A stretch of 36,334 nt of DNA from Prevotellamassilia timonensis (GCF_021531665.1 NZ_JADYUH010000021.1:1-36334); one strand, 5' to 3'. Numbered from the stretch's first letter, positions 7,365-15,454 are shown. Numbers and translations: made by a program. The notes: generated from the letters alone by a model not told the origin.

Positions 7365-9365
7365 ATGAAAGCACGTTTGCTGTGGTTTTCAGGCGGATGG
7401 TTTTTCGGTTGTGCACTTTGTGCCCACACCCTTTCCGCCGTGTCACCGGTGCCCGTCGATTCGTTGGGCACAGCCGTCATCGTGACCCACCGTCACTCGG
7501 AGAAGGTGAAGGCTGCCGCACCGTTCCAGAAAATCACGGCGGAGGACTTGCTGCGACAAGGCATCACGGACACCGGGGATGCACTGCGGCGACTCGCCGG
7601 CGTGAACCTGAGAGACTACGGCGGCGCGGGAGGACTGAAAACCGTCAGCGTACGGGGAATGGGGAGTACCCACACCACGGTCTGTCTCGACGGCGTGCCC
7701 GTGAACGACGCACGACAGGGACAGATTGACCTGAACCGCTATCGCCTTGAGACGCTGGACGGCATCGCCCTCTCCGTGCTTGACGCCGAACGCCTGCTCT
7801 GTCCCGTGAGAGCACTCTCTTCTTCCTCCGTGCTGAACCTGACGACGGCACAGCCGGACACGACGGGACGTCCGCTACACCTCGGCGCACGGCTCTCACA
7901 GGGTTCGTTCGGACAGTGGAGCCCCTCGGCGCACGTCTCCGCACGCCTCTCCCGCCGACAATGGGTGCAGGCGGGACTGTTCGGGACGCTGGCTGAGAAC
8001 GACTATCCTTTCATCGTGGAGAACGGGGCGGCATCCTCCAAACAGCGACGCACGAACAGCCGTATGCGGAACTTCACCGCCGACCTCTCCCACGTGCTCT
8101 TCCTTAACCAAAACGGAAAGTTGGAGACGAAAGTCTTCTTCAACCACGACCGACAGCAGTTGCCGGGGCAGGTGAAACTCTATGTCTATGACAATGACGA
8201 GCGGCTGACGCAGCAGAATCTCTTCCTCCAAAGCCGCTGGTCAAAACGCTTCGGAAAACTCGAGGTCTTTGCCGCCGCGAAGTTTGACCATTCCCGCAGT
8301 AAATATGCCGACGTGGATGCGCAATATCCCGGCGGTGTCGCCACAGAGCACTATCGCCGCCGAGAGTGGTATGGGGCTGCCGGTGTGGTGTATGCCTTGC
8401 TACCGTGGCTGCGGGCAGCCTACAGCACGGACCTTTCCTTGGCTTCCATGCAGAGCAATCAGCAGACGGACAACCATGTCTCCCGAACGGAATGGGCGCA
8501 GGCGCTGTCGGCGGAGGTGAAAACGGGTCCGTTCTCGCTCACACTGCGTGGCATCCTGAAAACCTATCGCAACGAGGCGGACCAACGACAAGCTGCCCTG
8601 AACGGCTCTCACACGGACCCTTCGCTGACGCTGTCCTGGACCGTGGTGGAGCGTCCGTGGCGGCTGATGCTGCGAGCCGGAGCGAAACGCTCGTTCCGTC
8701 TGCCGACATTCACGGAGTCCTACTATCACCACAGTGGCTCACAGTCGCTGCTCCCGGAACGCGCAAACCAGCTGAACGTGGGACTGACACTGGATGCACA
8801 CCCGACCACCTGGTGGACGGAGCTGAGGCTGACGGCGGATGGCTATGCGAACCGGGTGAAGAACCGCATCATGAGTGTGCCGCTGAACCTCTATCTCTGG
8901 CGCACGGTGAATCAGGGGCGGGCGGACATCCGCGGAACGGACTTTTCGCTGTCTTCGACGTGGAACCCGTTGAAAAAGCATCGCCTGATGCTGGCACTGA
9001 ACTATTCTTATATCTTCTCGGCGGACAAGACGGACCGCTCGTTGGACAGCTATGGGAAGCAGGCGGCTTATACGCCTCGCCACGGCGGCGCGGCATCGCT
9101 GGCGTGGGAGAACCCGGTCGTGAACGCCGTGGTGCACAACTCGTTTGCCTCGGACCGATGGAGCACGTCGGAGCACTTGACACAGACGAAACTGCCTGCC
9201 TACTGCGAATGGGGCTTCGCTCTCTATCGCTCCTTCCGAACAGGGAGGGTGGAATGGAACGTGCGCGCTGACTTGCTGAATGCCTTTAATCACCACTACG
9301 AAATCATCCGACGCTATCCCATGCCGGGACGGGCATACCGACTCACACTGACTCTGAGGTGGTGA
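7365..9365 (+). CDS. btuB: TonB-dependent cobalamin receptor, BtuB-like
   Basis: Outer-membrane 22-strand beta-barrel receptor that imports cobalamin using TonB energy. The start at 7365 (MKARLLWFSGGWFFGCALCA) gives a signal peptide and 666 residues; a longer in-frame ORF from 7263 would run into the riboswitch region and is rejected. After the signal peptide comes a TonB-box-like AVIVTHR segment and then the plug domain (LLRQGITDTGDALRRLAGVN ... VSVRGMGSTHTTVCLDGVPV ... GQIDL). The rest is barrel sequence ending in an aromatic residue (YRLTLTLRW), as expected for BAM-dependent insertion. The riboswitch upstream and the BtuG-like lipoprotein downstream support corrinoid as the cargo. The exact corrinoid preference cannot be inferred. 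Confidence 0.92.
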   Translation: MKARLLWFSGGWFFGCALCAHTLSAVSPVPVDSLGTAVIVTHRHSEKVKAAAPFQKITAEDLLRQGITDTGDALRRLAGVNLRDYGGAGGLKTVSVRGMGSTHTTVCLDGVPVNDARQGQIDLNRYRLETLDGIALSVLDAERLLCPVRALSSSSVLNLTTAQPDTTGRPLHLGARLSQGSFGQWSPSAHVSARLSRRQWVQAGLFGTLAENDYPFIVENGAASSKQRRTNSRMRNFTADLSHVLFLNQNGKLETKVFFNHDRQQLPGQVKLYVYDNDERLTQQNLFLQSRWSKRFGKLEVFAAAKFDHSRSKYADVDAQYPGGVATEHYRRREWYGAAGVVYALLPWLRAAYSTDLSLASMQSNQQTDNHVSRTEWAQALSAEVKTGPFSLTLRGILKTYRNEADQRQAALNGSHTDPSLTLSWTVVERPWRLMLRAGAKRSFRLPTFTESYYHHSGSQSLLPERANQLNVGLTLDAHPTTWWTELRLTADGYANRVKNRIMSVPLNLYLWRTVNQGRADIRGTDFSLSSTWNPLKKHRLMLALNYSYIFSADKTDRSLDSYGKQAAYTPRHGGAASLAWENPVVNAVVHNSFASDRWSTSEHLTQTKLPAYCEWGFALYRSFRTGRVEWNVRADLLNAFNHHYEIIRRYPMPGRAYRLTLTLRW

Positions 9366-9388
9366 GAAGGGAGGCAAAAAGGTGGTTC

Positions 9389-9884
9389 TTTCGCTCGTCG
9401 GGGCGTTCGGTGGCTTTCGCTCGTCGGGGCGGGTGGTCCCGCCCCTTGCCGCTTGGCGCTCCCCGACCGTGCTTGCATCCGCCCTTCTCTCTGCTCGAAG
9501 CGCGTGCCGCGCTTCAAGCAAAAGCGACCCGCCTGCGGCGGTTTTCAGTGATGCCAACGGAGCGGGTGGTATTCGCTCATCGGTGTGTTCGGTGGCTTTC
9601 GCTCGTCGGGGGTGTGTCAGAATGCGCATTTTGGCTTCACCCTCGAAGGTGCGTCAGAATGGCTAAGATGCAAGGCGCTGAGGATGAGGGCGCAGGGAGT
9701 GTACTGAAGTACATGACCAAGCCCGAATCCGATAGCAACGAAGCAGATTGGCTATTATGACACACCGCCTTGCCGCTTGGCGCTCCCCGACCGTGTTTGC
9801 ATCCGCCCTTCTCTCTGCTCGAAGCGCGTGCCGCGCTTCAAGCAAAAGCGACCCGCCTGCGGCGGTTTTCAATACTGCCAACGG
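9389..9884. repeat. Duplicated segment between btuB and btuG
   Basis: 9444-9560 and 9768-9884 are nearly identical 117-bp direct repeats at an offset of 324. Each is preceded by a copy of gttcggtggctttcgctcgt (near 9404 and 9585). In the first copy the two parts are joined by a perfect 8-bp hairpin (GGGGCGGG/CCCGCCCC, 9426-9445); in the second a 119-bp MITE-like element and about 37 bp of related sequence lie between them. No gene is supported. The hairpin may cause partial termination after btuB. Confidence 0.85.
9648..9766 (+). mobile_element. MITE-like 119-bp element, copy B
   Basis: The imperfect terminal inverted repeats read ggtgcgtcagaatggctaag and, from the other end, ggtgtgtcataatagccaat. 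The central palindrome TGTACTGAAGTACA is at 9700-9713. The length equals copy A (795-913) exactly. A second end-like sequence (ggtgtgtcagaatg) lies 37 bp upstream at 9611. Element borders are inferred from homology and the inverted repeats; no clear target duplication was found. Confidence 0.7.
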
Positions 9885-9972
9885 GGCTTACCCTACTCGC
9901 TAAGCTGTATCCCGCGAGCGTTGAGAGTGCCATAGTCGCATTGAATCTTTCACTTTATAATCCTATATTATT

Positions 9973-11112
9973 ATGAAACTGAATCAATTTATTTTGTTAG
10001 GCGGTCTGCTGACGCTTGGCTTCACCGCCTGTTCTGACGACAACGCAGTGCTTCCTCCCGGTGAGGATAACCCCTACATCCCTCCCACCTCGGAGGATGT
10101 GACGCTGCCCGAAGGACAAACGTGCTTCGTGGTGACACAGGGCAATCAGGGCTATGGCATCTCGGGCGAAATCGACGGCCTGAACACCGTGAAACACACT
10201 TCCGCCTCTGACCTCTTCTTCAAAAAGAACCAAGTGGGACTGGGCGAGACGCCGCAGGCTCCCGTGCGCTACGGCAGTCGCATCTATGTGCCCGTCTTTG
10301 AGTCCAACTGCGTCTGGGTGCTTGACGCTGCGACGCTGCGCGCTGAAAAACAAATCGCGACGAATGCTCCGGAGGCTGTCTGCGGCGGCGAGGGCTATGT
10401 GGTGGTGGCGAACAACGATGGCTTCGTGACCCGCATCGACACCCTCGACCTCTCTGTTTCCGAGCCTCTCGCCGTGGGACCGAACCCCGCAGGCGTGGCA
10501 ATCACCGGAGGAAAGGCATACGTCTCCATCAGCGACGGCTACAACTGGGCGAACAACTATGCCAACGGCAAGCAGGTCGTGGCAGTCGATGTGAAGAACT
10601 GGACCAAGGCAGCGACCTATTCCGTGCCCCTGAACCCCGGTGCCGTGGAAGCCGATGAAGCCGGCAGGGTCTATGTGCTTTGTCGCGGAAACTATGGCGA
10701 CGTTCCGATGACGGTGGAGCGTCTCACGGACGACCTTTCCTCCGAGACGCTCGTGACGGGTGCTTCGCTGCTGATGAAGATGAACAAGTCGGTGCTGTGG
10801 TTCTTGGACACGGTGACGGATTGGACGACCAATGTCTCCGAGACGAAGCTCTACACGCTGGACTGCCTCACGGACCGGGTGTCAGAGCGTGCGCTTCTCC
10901 CTGCCGATGAAGACGCCGAGGATGCTGCATGGTTCCCCGTGTCCCCGACTTTCTTGGAAGTGAACCCTCGCAGCGGTGCGCTGTTCATCGGTTCTCTGCA
11001 GTCCGCTTATGGCTATGCGAACCCCGGCTTTGTCTATGAATACAACAGCGAGGGGTTGTTCCAATTCCGCTACAGCGTGGGTGTCATGCCCTTCGGTATG
11101 GTGTTTAAGTAA
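9973..11112 (+). CDS. btuG: BtuG-like surface lipoprotein (beta-propeller, cobalamin capture)
   Basis: A 379-residue lipoprotein. The signal peptide ends in a lipobox with Cys20 (GFTAC), followed by SDDN, an acidic patch like the Bacteroidetes lipoprotein export signal for surface display. The mature part consists of repeated beta-propeller blades of YVTN/YncE type, for example VYGSR-like strand starts, SNCVWVLDAATLRAEKQI, GYVVVANNDGFVTRIDTLDL, GKAYVSISDGYN and GRVYVLCRGNYG. In Bacteroides, BtuG is a propeller lipoprotein that binds B12 very tightly and sits as a lid on BtuB. The size, fold, lipidation and position behind a riboswitch-controlled btuB fit that role. Calling it BtuG rests on architecture and context; binding residues were not checked. 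It lies 607 bp after btuB with repeats between, so co-transcription is uncertain. Confidence 0.8.
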   Translation: MKLNQFILLGGLLTLGFTACSDDNAVLPPGEDNPYIPPTSEDVTLPEGQTCFVVTQGNQGYGISGEIDGLNTVKHTSASDLFFKKNQVGLGETPQAPVRYGSRIYVPVFESNCVWVLDAATLRAEKQIATNAPEAVCGGEGYVVVANNDGFVTRIDTLDLSVSEPLAVGPNPAGVAITGGKAYVSISDGYNWANNYANGKQVVAVDVKNWTKAATYSVPLNPGAVEADEAGRVYVLCRGNYGDVPMTVERLTDDLSSETLVTGASLLMKMNKSVLWFLDTVTDWTTNVSETKLYTLDCLTDRVSERALLPADEDAEDAAWFPVSPTFLEVNPRSGALFIGSLQSAYGYANPGFVYEYNSEGLFQFRYSVGVMPFGMVFK

Positions 11113-11273
11113 TCTTCAAAAAATAACCTGCATCATCTTTGAAAATCTTTTCGGTCCATATTTCCTCCCTCATCAGTCACATAGCTACGTCTATGCTCCT
11201 TCTTCGGGTGAAAATCTGACCTCGAAAATCTAATTCAAATCTGACGCAACTTATTATTTTCATATTACTAAGT
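11108..11273 (+). repeat. Dispersed ~163-bp repeat, copy 1, overlapping the btuG stop codon
   Basis: The sequence agtaatcttcaaaaaataac ... tttcatattact is nearly identical to 15289-15454. The ends are AGTAAT and ATTACT, which are inverted repeats. The first bases overlap the TAA stop of btuG (11110-11112). A truncated left end also occurs at about 13606-13626. The middle contains cttcttcgggtgaaaatc. It is non-coding and of unknown function. Confidence 0.85.
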
Positions 11274-11300
11274 GCCCCTCCCTTTTCACCCGCGTTTTTG

Positions 11301-11355
11301 GTTTTGACTCCGAAAAACTGTCCAAGTGGCAGTTTTTCGGAGTCAAAACTTTTTT
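11301..11355 (+). terminator. Long perfect hairpin with T tract after btuG
   Basis: A perfect 20-bp inverted repeat (gttttgactccgaaaaactg at 11301-11320 and its complement at 11330-11349) has a 9-base loop and is followed by six T. This is a strong intrinsic terminator for transcripts coming from btuG, about 190 bases downstream of the stop codon. Confidence 0.85.
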
Positions 11356-11371
11356 ACATTTTGTTTTAAAT

Positions 11372-11478
11372 GCGGATGGAGCGAATGGAATTTAGAATGC
11401 GGATGGAACGAATGAAATTTAGAAGCGGATGGAGCGGATGGAAATTAGAACGCGAATGGAGCGAATCGTTCGTAACGT
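11372..11478. repeat. 27-bp tandem repeats, four units
   Basis: Units start at 11372, 11399, 11425 and 11452 (gcggatggagcgaatggaat then ttagaa). They lead into the 11-bp inverted repeat CGTTCGTAACG (11467-11477) / CGTTACGAACG (11489-11499), which could be a protein-binding palindrome. A 114-codon reading frame across this stretch is an artefact of the repeats. Confidence 0.75.
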
Positions 11479-11673
11479 TTGTCACGAACGTTACGAACGT
11501 AAGAAACGTAAAACAGGAAATGGCAATAGGAGGTGACGCGACTCGTCACTCCTGCAAGTCGCTCCAAAAATCCAACAACTTTGAGCGTTTTTTCGGCGAT
11601 TCGACATTAACATTTTTAACCTTCGAGAACACTTTCCGCCTCCCAATTTTACCAATTCGGCGCATAATTTTTC

Positions 11674-11730
11674 TTTGCCTTCCCCTAATTAAAATTAGAA
11701 GAAGGCAAATTTAAATTAGGGGAAGGCAAA
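11674..11730. repeat. 17-bp perfect inverted repeat
   Basis: tttgccttcccctaatt (11674-11690) and its exact complement (11714-11730) enclose 23 bases containing a partial third copy of the arm (agaaggcaaat). Five T follow on the plus strand, so it may terminate plus-strand read-through. No gene lies next to it. Confidence 0.65.
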
Positions 11731-11780
11731 TTTTTCCCGGAAGCGCTCCTAAAAACCCCGTTTTTAAAGGGAAAGTGACG

Positions 11781-11893
11781 AAAAAGGGGGGAGCCGAGGC
11801 TCCTCCCATATCTCTGTACAAATATAATACATTTCATCGCCAAAAGCAAGAAGTGTTAAAACCGAAAAAGGGCGTTAGGTGTGGAAAATTTTG
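11781..11893 (-). promoter_or_regulatory. Repeated promoter segment followed by a GC-rich hairpin (minus strand)
   Basis: Read on the minus strand, a conserved stretch (ccctttttcggttttaacac, then ttcttgcttttggcgatg) leads to TATATTTG, an exact -7 box with a TTG about 20 bases upstream. Within about 15-20 bases of the expected start comes a GGAGCC/GGCTCC hairpin and a short T run (ccccctttttcg). No gene follows on this strand before btuG's convergent end. The promoter half, 11817-11893, recurs in inverse orientation at 36260-36334. The predicted product would be a transcript of only about 40 bases. Confidence 0.5.
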
Positions 11894-11898
11894 GAGGC

Positions 11899-11934
11899 GG
11901 TGTGTCAGAATGGTCAAGATGCAAGGCGCTGAGG
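11899..11934 (+). mobile_element. Fragment of the 119-bp MITE-like element
   Basis: ggtgtgtcagaatggtcaag and the next 16 bases match one end of the 119-bp element and then stop at gctgagg, where unrelated sequence begins. Only the left third is present. Confidence 0.6.
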
Positions 11935-11949
11935 TTGTTTGATGGGTTG

Positions 11950-12010
11950 AACCGGGTTTGTTCAATGGTTGTTCAATGGTTGTTCAATGGTTGTTCAATG
12001 GTTGTTCAAT
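11950..12010. repeat. 11-bp tandem repeats (ttcaatggttg)
   Basis: The core ttcaatgg occurs at 11961, 11972, 11983, 11994 and 12005, an exact 11-bp period. A related array in the opposite orientation lies at 28778-28876 after uvrA. The spacing is about one helical turn. No gene is present. Confidence 0.88.
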
Positions 12011-12045
12011 GGCAGGCGAATAAGATTGCTTGAGTGTTGAATCTG

Positions 12046-12276
12046 TCTCTTCCTCCCTTTGTCTCTTCGTCCCTTCGTCCCTTCGTCCCTTTGTCTCTTT
12101 GTCTTTTTGACTCTTCGTCCCTTTGTCTCTTTGTCTCTTTGACTTTTTGTCTTTTTGTCTCTTTGTCTCTTTGACTCTTTGACTCTTCGTCTCTTTGTCT
12201 CTTTGTCTCTTCGTCTCTTCGTCCCTTAGTCTCTTTGACTCTTTGACTTTTAGTCTCTTTGTCTCTTTGACTCTCA
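12046..12276. repeat. Octamer microsatellite (GWCTCTTT)n
   Basis: About 29 imperfect copies of an 8-bp unit, g(t/a)ctctt(t/c), run almost to the stop codon of the permease gene at 12283. Because 8 is not a multiple of 3, all three minus-strand frames stay open and give Lys/Arg/Glu-rich pseudo-ORFs that are not credible genes. A second, shorter array in the same orientation is at 34557-34648. Confidence 0.88.
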
Positions 12277-12282
12277 GCGGAA

Positions 12283-13572
12283 TCATTCATTTTTTTCGTG
12301 TTCCTTCAGGCGAAAGCCGACTGCTTCCAAGGCTTGTCGTAAGTCCTCCAAGGAAGCATCACCGGTCACCTCCGCTTCGCCATCGGCGAGGTTCACGGTG
12401 GCACTTTCCACTCCCTTCACGGAGCACAGGGCTTTTTCTGCTGCCTGCCGGCAGTGATTGCAGTTCATGCCCTCCACACGGAAGCGCAGTCCGTTCGTGG
12501 CATCTGAGGCTTTTGCTTCACACTCATGGTTTCCGCAAGCGCATCTGCCGTGAGGGCGGAAGCGACGCCAAACCAAGGCGTGGAGCAGGAGCAGAGCCAG
12601 CGTCATGGAGCAGAGCCAGGAGAAGAGGGAACTGCCCAGCCACCCGCTTTCTTCCATGCAGCAGGCGTCAGCAGCGGACAGCGTGGCGGTGAAGTTCACG
12701 ATGCCGTTTGCCTGAAGCAAGTCGGTCACGACCCCAAAGAGAATGGCGCCGCTGACGATGGAGACGATATATTTCACCAGCGTCCGTGTGCCCAGCACCT
12801 GCCGCACGACCAGCATGGACGCCATGTTGCACGCCGGTCCCGCCATGAGCAACACCAACGCCGCACCGGGCGTCAGCCCTTTCATCATCAACGCCACGGC
12901 AATGGGGATGGAGCCCGTGGCGCAAAGATACATCGGCACGGAAATCACTAGTACCAGCAGCATGGAAGCCACTGTGTTGCCGCGGAATGCATCGAAAAGA
13001 CTGTCCGGTACGAAGACCGTGATGATGCCTGCCACCACCATGCCGATGACGAGCCATTTGCCGATATCTTCCATCATTTCGACGAAGGCATAGTTCAGTG
13101 CCGTTTTCATTCGGGCAGCGAAGGAGCGGGGTGAGGCGTCGGTGCTTTTTTCTTGTACGCGGTTTGCTGTGTCTGTGGTTTTTCGTTCTCCGACGTTCAC
13201 CCAGAATCCTCCCATGACGGAGGTGAGCAGTGCTGCCACGGGTCTGACGATGGCAAAGGGTAGTCCCATCAGGCTGAAGGTGGCGAAGATGGAATCGACG
13301 CCCGTTTGCGGCGTGGCAATCAGGAACGCGGTCACTGCCCCCTTGGATGCCCCTTCCTTGTGGAGTGACATCGCCGTCGGAATCACTCCGCAGGAGCAGA
13401 GCGGGAGAGGGATGCCGAACAGAGCGGCTTTCCATACCGAGGCAAAGGAGGGACGGGAGAGATGTTGCGTGTAGCAGCCCGCCGGGATGAAGGCGTGCAT
13501 CAGTCCTGCCAGAAAGAAGCCCAGAAGGAGGTAGGGCGACATCTCGTTCAGCAAGCGTACAATTTCAATCAT
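12283..13572 (-). CDS. SO_0444-family Cu/Zn efflux permease with C-terminal HMA domain
   Basis: A 429-residue inner-membrane permease of the DUF318/ArsP-like group. The N-terminal bundle of transmembrane helices carries PLCSCGVIP (Cys59 and Cys61), the hallmark of the family and a likely metal-binding site in the membrane. A second bundle follows (around residues 165-275, with LMAGPACNMASM). A Cys/His-rich linker (GRCACGNHECE) leads to a heavy-metal-associated domain with GMNCNHC near residue 370, the CxxC metal site of the HMA fold. The family is proposed to export copper or zinc; the appended HMA domain may load metal. The stop lies 7 bp from the octamer microsatellite. No regulator gene is adjacent. 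Confidence 0.87.
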   Translation of the reverse strand: MIEIVRLLNEMSPYLLLGFFLAGLMHAFIPAGCYTQHLSRPSFASVWKAALFGIPLPLCSCGVIPTAMSLHKEGASKGAVTAFLIATPQTGVDSIFATFSLMGLPFAIVRPVAALLTSVMGGFWVNVGERKTTDTANRVQEKSTDASPRSFAARMKTALNYAFVEMMEDIGKWLVIGMVVAGIITVFVPDSLFDAFRGNTVASMLLVLVISVPMYLCATGSIPIAVALMMKGLTPGAALVLLMAGPACNMASMLVVRQVLGTRTLVKYIVSIVSGAILFGVVTDLLQANGIVNFTATLSAADACCMEESGWLGSSLFSWLCSMTLALLLLHALVWRRFRPHGRCACGNHECEAKASDATNGLRFRVEGMNCNHCRQAAEKALCSVKGVESATVNLADGEAEVTGDASLEDLRQALEAVGFRLKEHEKNE

Positions 13573-13890
13573 GTTTTTTCTGTTTGTGGATTTGATTCGG
13601 AGTGCTTAGTAATCTTCAAAAAATAAATATAAGGGGTGTTCTATAAATTACGGGGTAAGGAACGTTCAAAAGAAAGTGCTTACGCCTGCAAAGTTAGTGA
13701 CATCTTGAGGATTAGTTTTTCAGAATGACGCTTTTTTTCGGTTTCCGTTTGGGGGAACGGGGAAAACCGTGCGTGACGCAGCCTTTACGAAATGAATCGC
13801 GTCCCTTCCGTCAATTCCTTTCCTTATATATATATAGGAAGCGGACTGGAAGAGACGCGATTCATTGTGTTCGCGCTGTCACGCGTTTTG
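13573..13890. repeat. Gene-free gap with element fragments and a cruciform
   Basis: Contents: a truncated left end of the ~163-bp repeat (13606-13626), one terminal repeat plus half of the 79-bp element (13633-13684, ggggtgttctataaattac ...), and a perfect 12-bp inverted repeat atgaatcgcgtc / gacgcgattcat (13792-13803 and 13854-13865). Inside the last is a TTCC/GGAA pair around TATATATATATA. The cruciform lies just downstream of the nhaD stop on the minus strand and may act as its terminator, although no T tract follows. No promoter for the permease was clear. Confidence 0.65.
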
Positions 13891-15243
13891 TCAGATTCCG
13901 AGCACGACGCGCTGCAGATAGTAGGCAAGCATGCCGGCGAGATAGCCCGCGAGGACAATCCAGGAGATGTGCTTCATGTACCATCCAAACGTGATTTTCT
14001 CGAGTCCCATCACGACCACGCCTGCGGCAGAGCCGATGATGAGCATGGAACCTCCCACGCCGGCGCAGTAGGCGAGGAGTTGCCAGAAGATGCCGTCCTG
14101 GGCGAAGTCGCCTGCTTCAGCCATGGGATACATTCCCATGCAGCCTGCCACGAGAGGCACGTTGTCCACGATGCTGGAGAGCACGCCGATGATGCCGGTG
14201 ACGGCGAAGTGGTTGCCGTCAAACCAGACGTTCAGTCCGCTGCCGAGCAGGTTCAGTGCGCCAATCTCTTCCAGTGCGGCGACAGCCATGAGGATGCCGA
14301 GGAAGAAGAGAATCGTGCTCATGTCGATGCGGGAGAGCATGTTGGTCACGCGTTTCTGCATGCAACCTTTTTCGCTGGTTTCAGACAGGTGACGATAGAA
14401 CACCTCCGTCACGGTCCAGAGCACGCCCAGCACGAGCAGGATGCCGATGAAGGGAGGCAGGTGTGTGATGCTTTTGAAGATGGGAACGAAGATGAGACCG
14501 CCGACGCCGAGGAAGAAGATGAGTTTTCGTTGCATGCCGTTCAGGTGGTCAGCATCGGTGACTTCGCAGGTGTTTTTGTTTTTGCTGTATTTGATGTTGC
14601 CTTTCAGTTTTGTTTGCAACAGCAGTGCAGGAATCATCATGGAGATGATGGAAGGCACGAGGATTTCCTTGATGACGCCGGGTGCGGTGATGAGTCCTTT
14701 GTTCCAGAGCATGATGGTGGTCACGTCGCCGATGGGCGAGAAGGCACCGCCGCTGTTGGCTGCGATGATGACGAGGGAGGCATAAATCAGGCGGTCACGG
14801 CGTTTCGTGATGAGTTTGCGCAGAATCATAATCATCACGATGCTTGTGGTGAGGTTGTCAAGGATGGCGGAGAGGATGAAGGTGAGCCATGCGATTCTCC
14901 AAAGGAGTTTCCGCTTGCTTTTTGTTTCGAGCATGTTTCTCACGAAGTTGAATCCCCCGTTTTGGTCCACGAGCTCCACGATGGTCATGGCTCCCATGAG
15001 GAAGAAGAGCGTGGTGGCGGTGCTTCCGAGGTGGTGTTCGATGGCTCCGCTGACGACCAGGGCAATCTTGTCGCCCACGGCATCCGGAAGATACTGTGCG
15101 GGGTCAATCATGAAAAGGGTCCAACACCCAACGAACATCAGCAGGGCAATCGCTGCTTTGTTGATTTTCGTCACACTCTCGATGGCAATGAAGAAATAGC
15201 CCAGAATAAATGCTGCTACGATGCAGATGGTCAGTGTGGTCAT
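13891..15243 (-). CDS. nhaD: NhaD-type Na+/H+ antiporter
   Basis: A 450-residue inner-membrane sodium/proton exchanger of the ion transporter (IT) superfamily. It has about 12 hydrophobic segments throughout, with the NhaD signatures LDNLTTSIVMIMILRKL, IIAANSGGAFSPIGDVTTIM and, in the second half, SSIVDNVPLVAG and GVGGSMLIIGSAAGVVVMG. The paired LDNL/VDNV and SP-IGD motifs form the ion path in the inverted-repeat fold. It exports Na+ (or Li+) in exchange for protons at alkaline pH. It sits between the CoA-transferase gene and the metal permease on the same strand, but gaps of about 206 and 318 bp filled with repeats argue against one tight operon. A second, unrelated antiporter of NhaC type is at 34732. 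Confidence 0.93.
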   Translation of the reverse strand: MTTLTICIVAAFILGYFFIAIESVTKINKAAIALLMFVGCWTLFMIDPAQYLPDAVGDKIALVVSGAIEHHLGSTATTLFFLMGAMTIVELVDQNGGFNFVRNMLETKSKRKLLWRIAWLTFILSAILDNLTTSIVMIMILRKLITKRRDRLIYASLVIIAANSGGAFSPIGDVTTIMLWNKGLITAPGVIKEILVPSIISMMIPALLLQTKLKGNIKYSKNKNTCEVTDADHLNGMQRKLIFFLGVGGLIFVPIFKSITHLPPFIGILLVLGVLWTVTEVFYRHLSETSEKGCMQKRVTNMLSRIDMSTILFFLGILMAVAALEEIGALNLLGSGLNVWFDGNHFAVTGIIGVLSSIVDNVPLVAGCMGMYPMAEAGDFAQDGIFWQLLAYCAGVGGSMLIIGSAAGVVVMGLEKITFGWYMKHISWIVLAGYLAGMLAYYLQRVVLGI

Positions 15244-15288
15244 GTCAATGGCGCCTGCGGCGCAAGTTTTAAAGGGTTAAAGGTTTTT

Positions 15289-15454
15289 AGTAATCCTCAA
15301 AAAATAACCTGCATCACCTTTGAAAATCTTTTCGGTCCATATTTCCTCCCTCATCAGTCACATAACTACGGCTATGCTCCTTCTTCGGGTGAAAATCTGA
15401 CCTCGAAAATCTTATTCAAATCTGACGCAACTTATTATTTTCATATTACTTAGT
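15289..15454 (+). repeat. Dispersed ~163-bp repeat, copy 2, overlapping the CoA-transferase stop codon
   Basis: Nearly identical to 11108-11273 and in the same plus-strand orientation. Here the right-hand end (catattactta) contains the complement of the TAA stop of the minus-strand gene ending at 15450. So each full copy abuts a stop codon, one with its left end and one with its right end. It fills most of the gap between that gene and nhaD. Confidence 0.85.

Noticed and set aside
9885-9972. A second cobalamin riboswitch before btuG
   Set aside because: No B12 box or core elements were found; only the first gene has one.
11370-11714. A 114-codon plus-strand ORF
   Set aside because: Its N-terminal part is four 27-bp repeats and the rest crosses palindromes; no homologous domain or signal peptide.
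12006-12290. Lys/Arg/Glu-rich minus-strand ORFs of about 95-100 residues
   Set aside because: They are translations of the 8-bp microsatellite, open in all three frames, with no other coding signal.
13792-15453. A 553-codon plus-strand open frame opposite nhaD
   Set aside because: It is antisense to a clear NhaD gene, is His/Asp/Glu-rich as expected of a mirror frame, and shows no domain or signal peptide.
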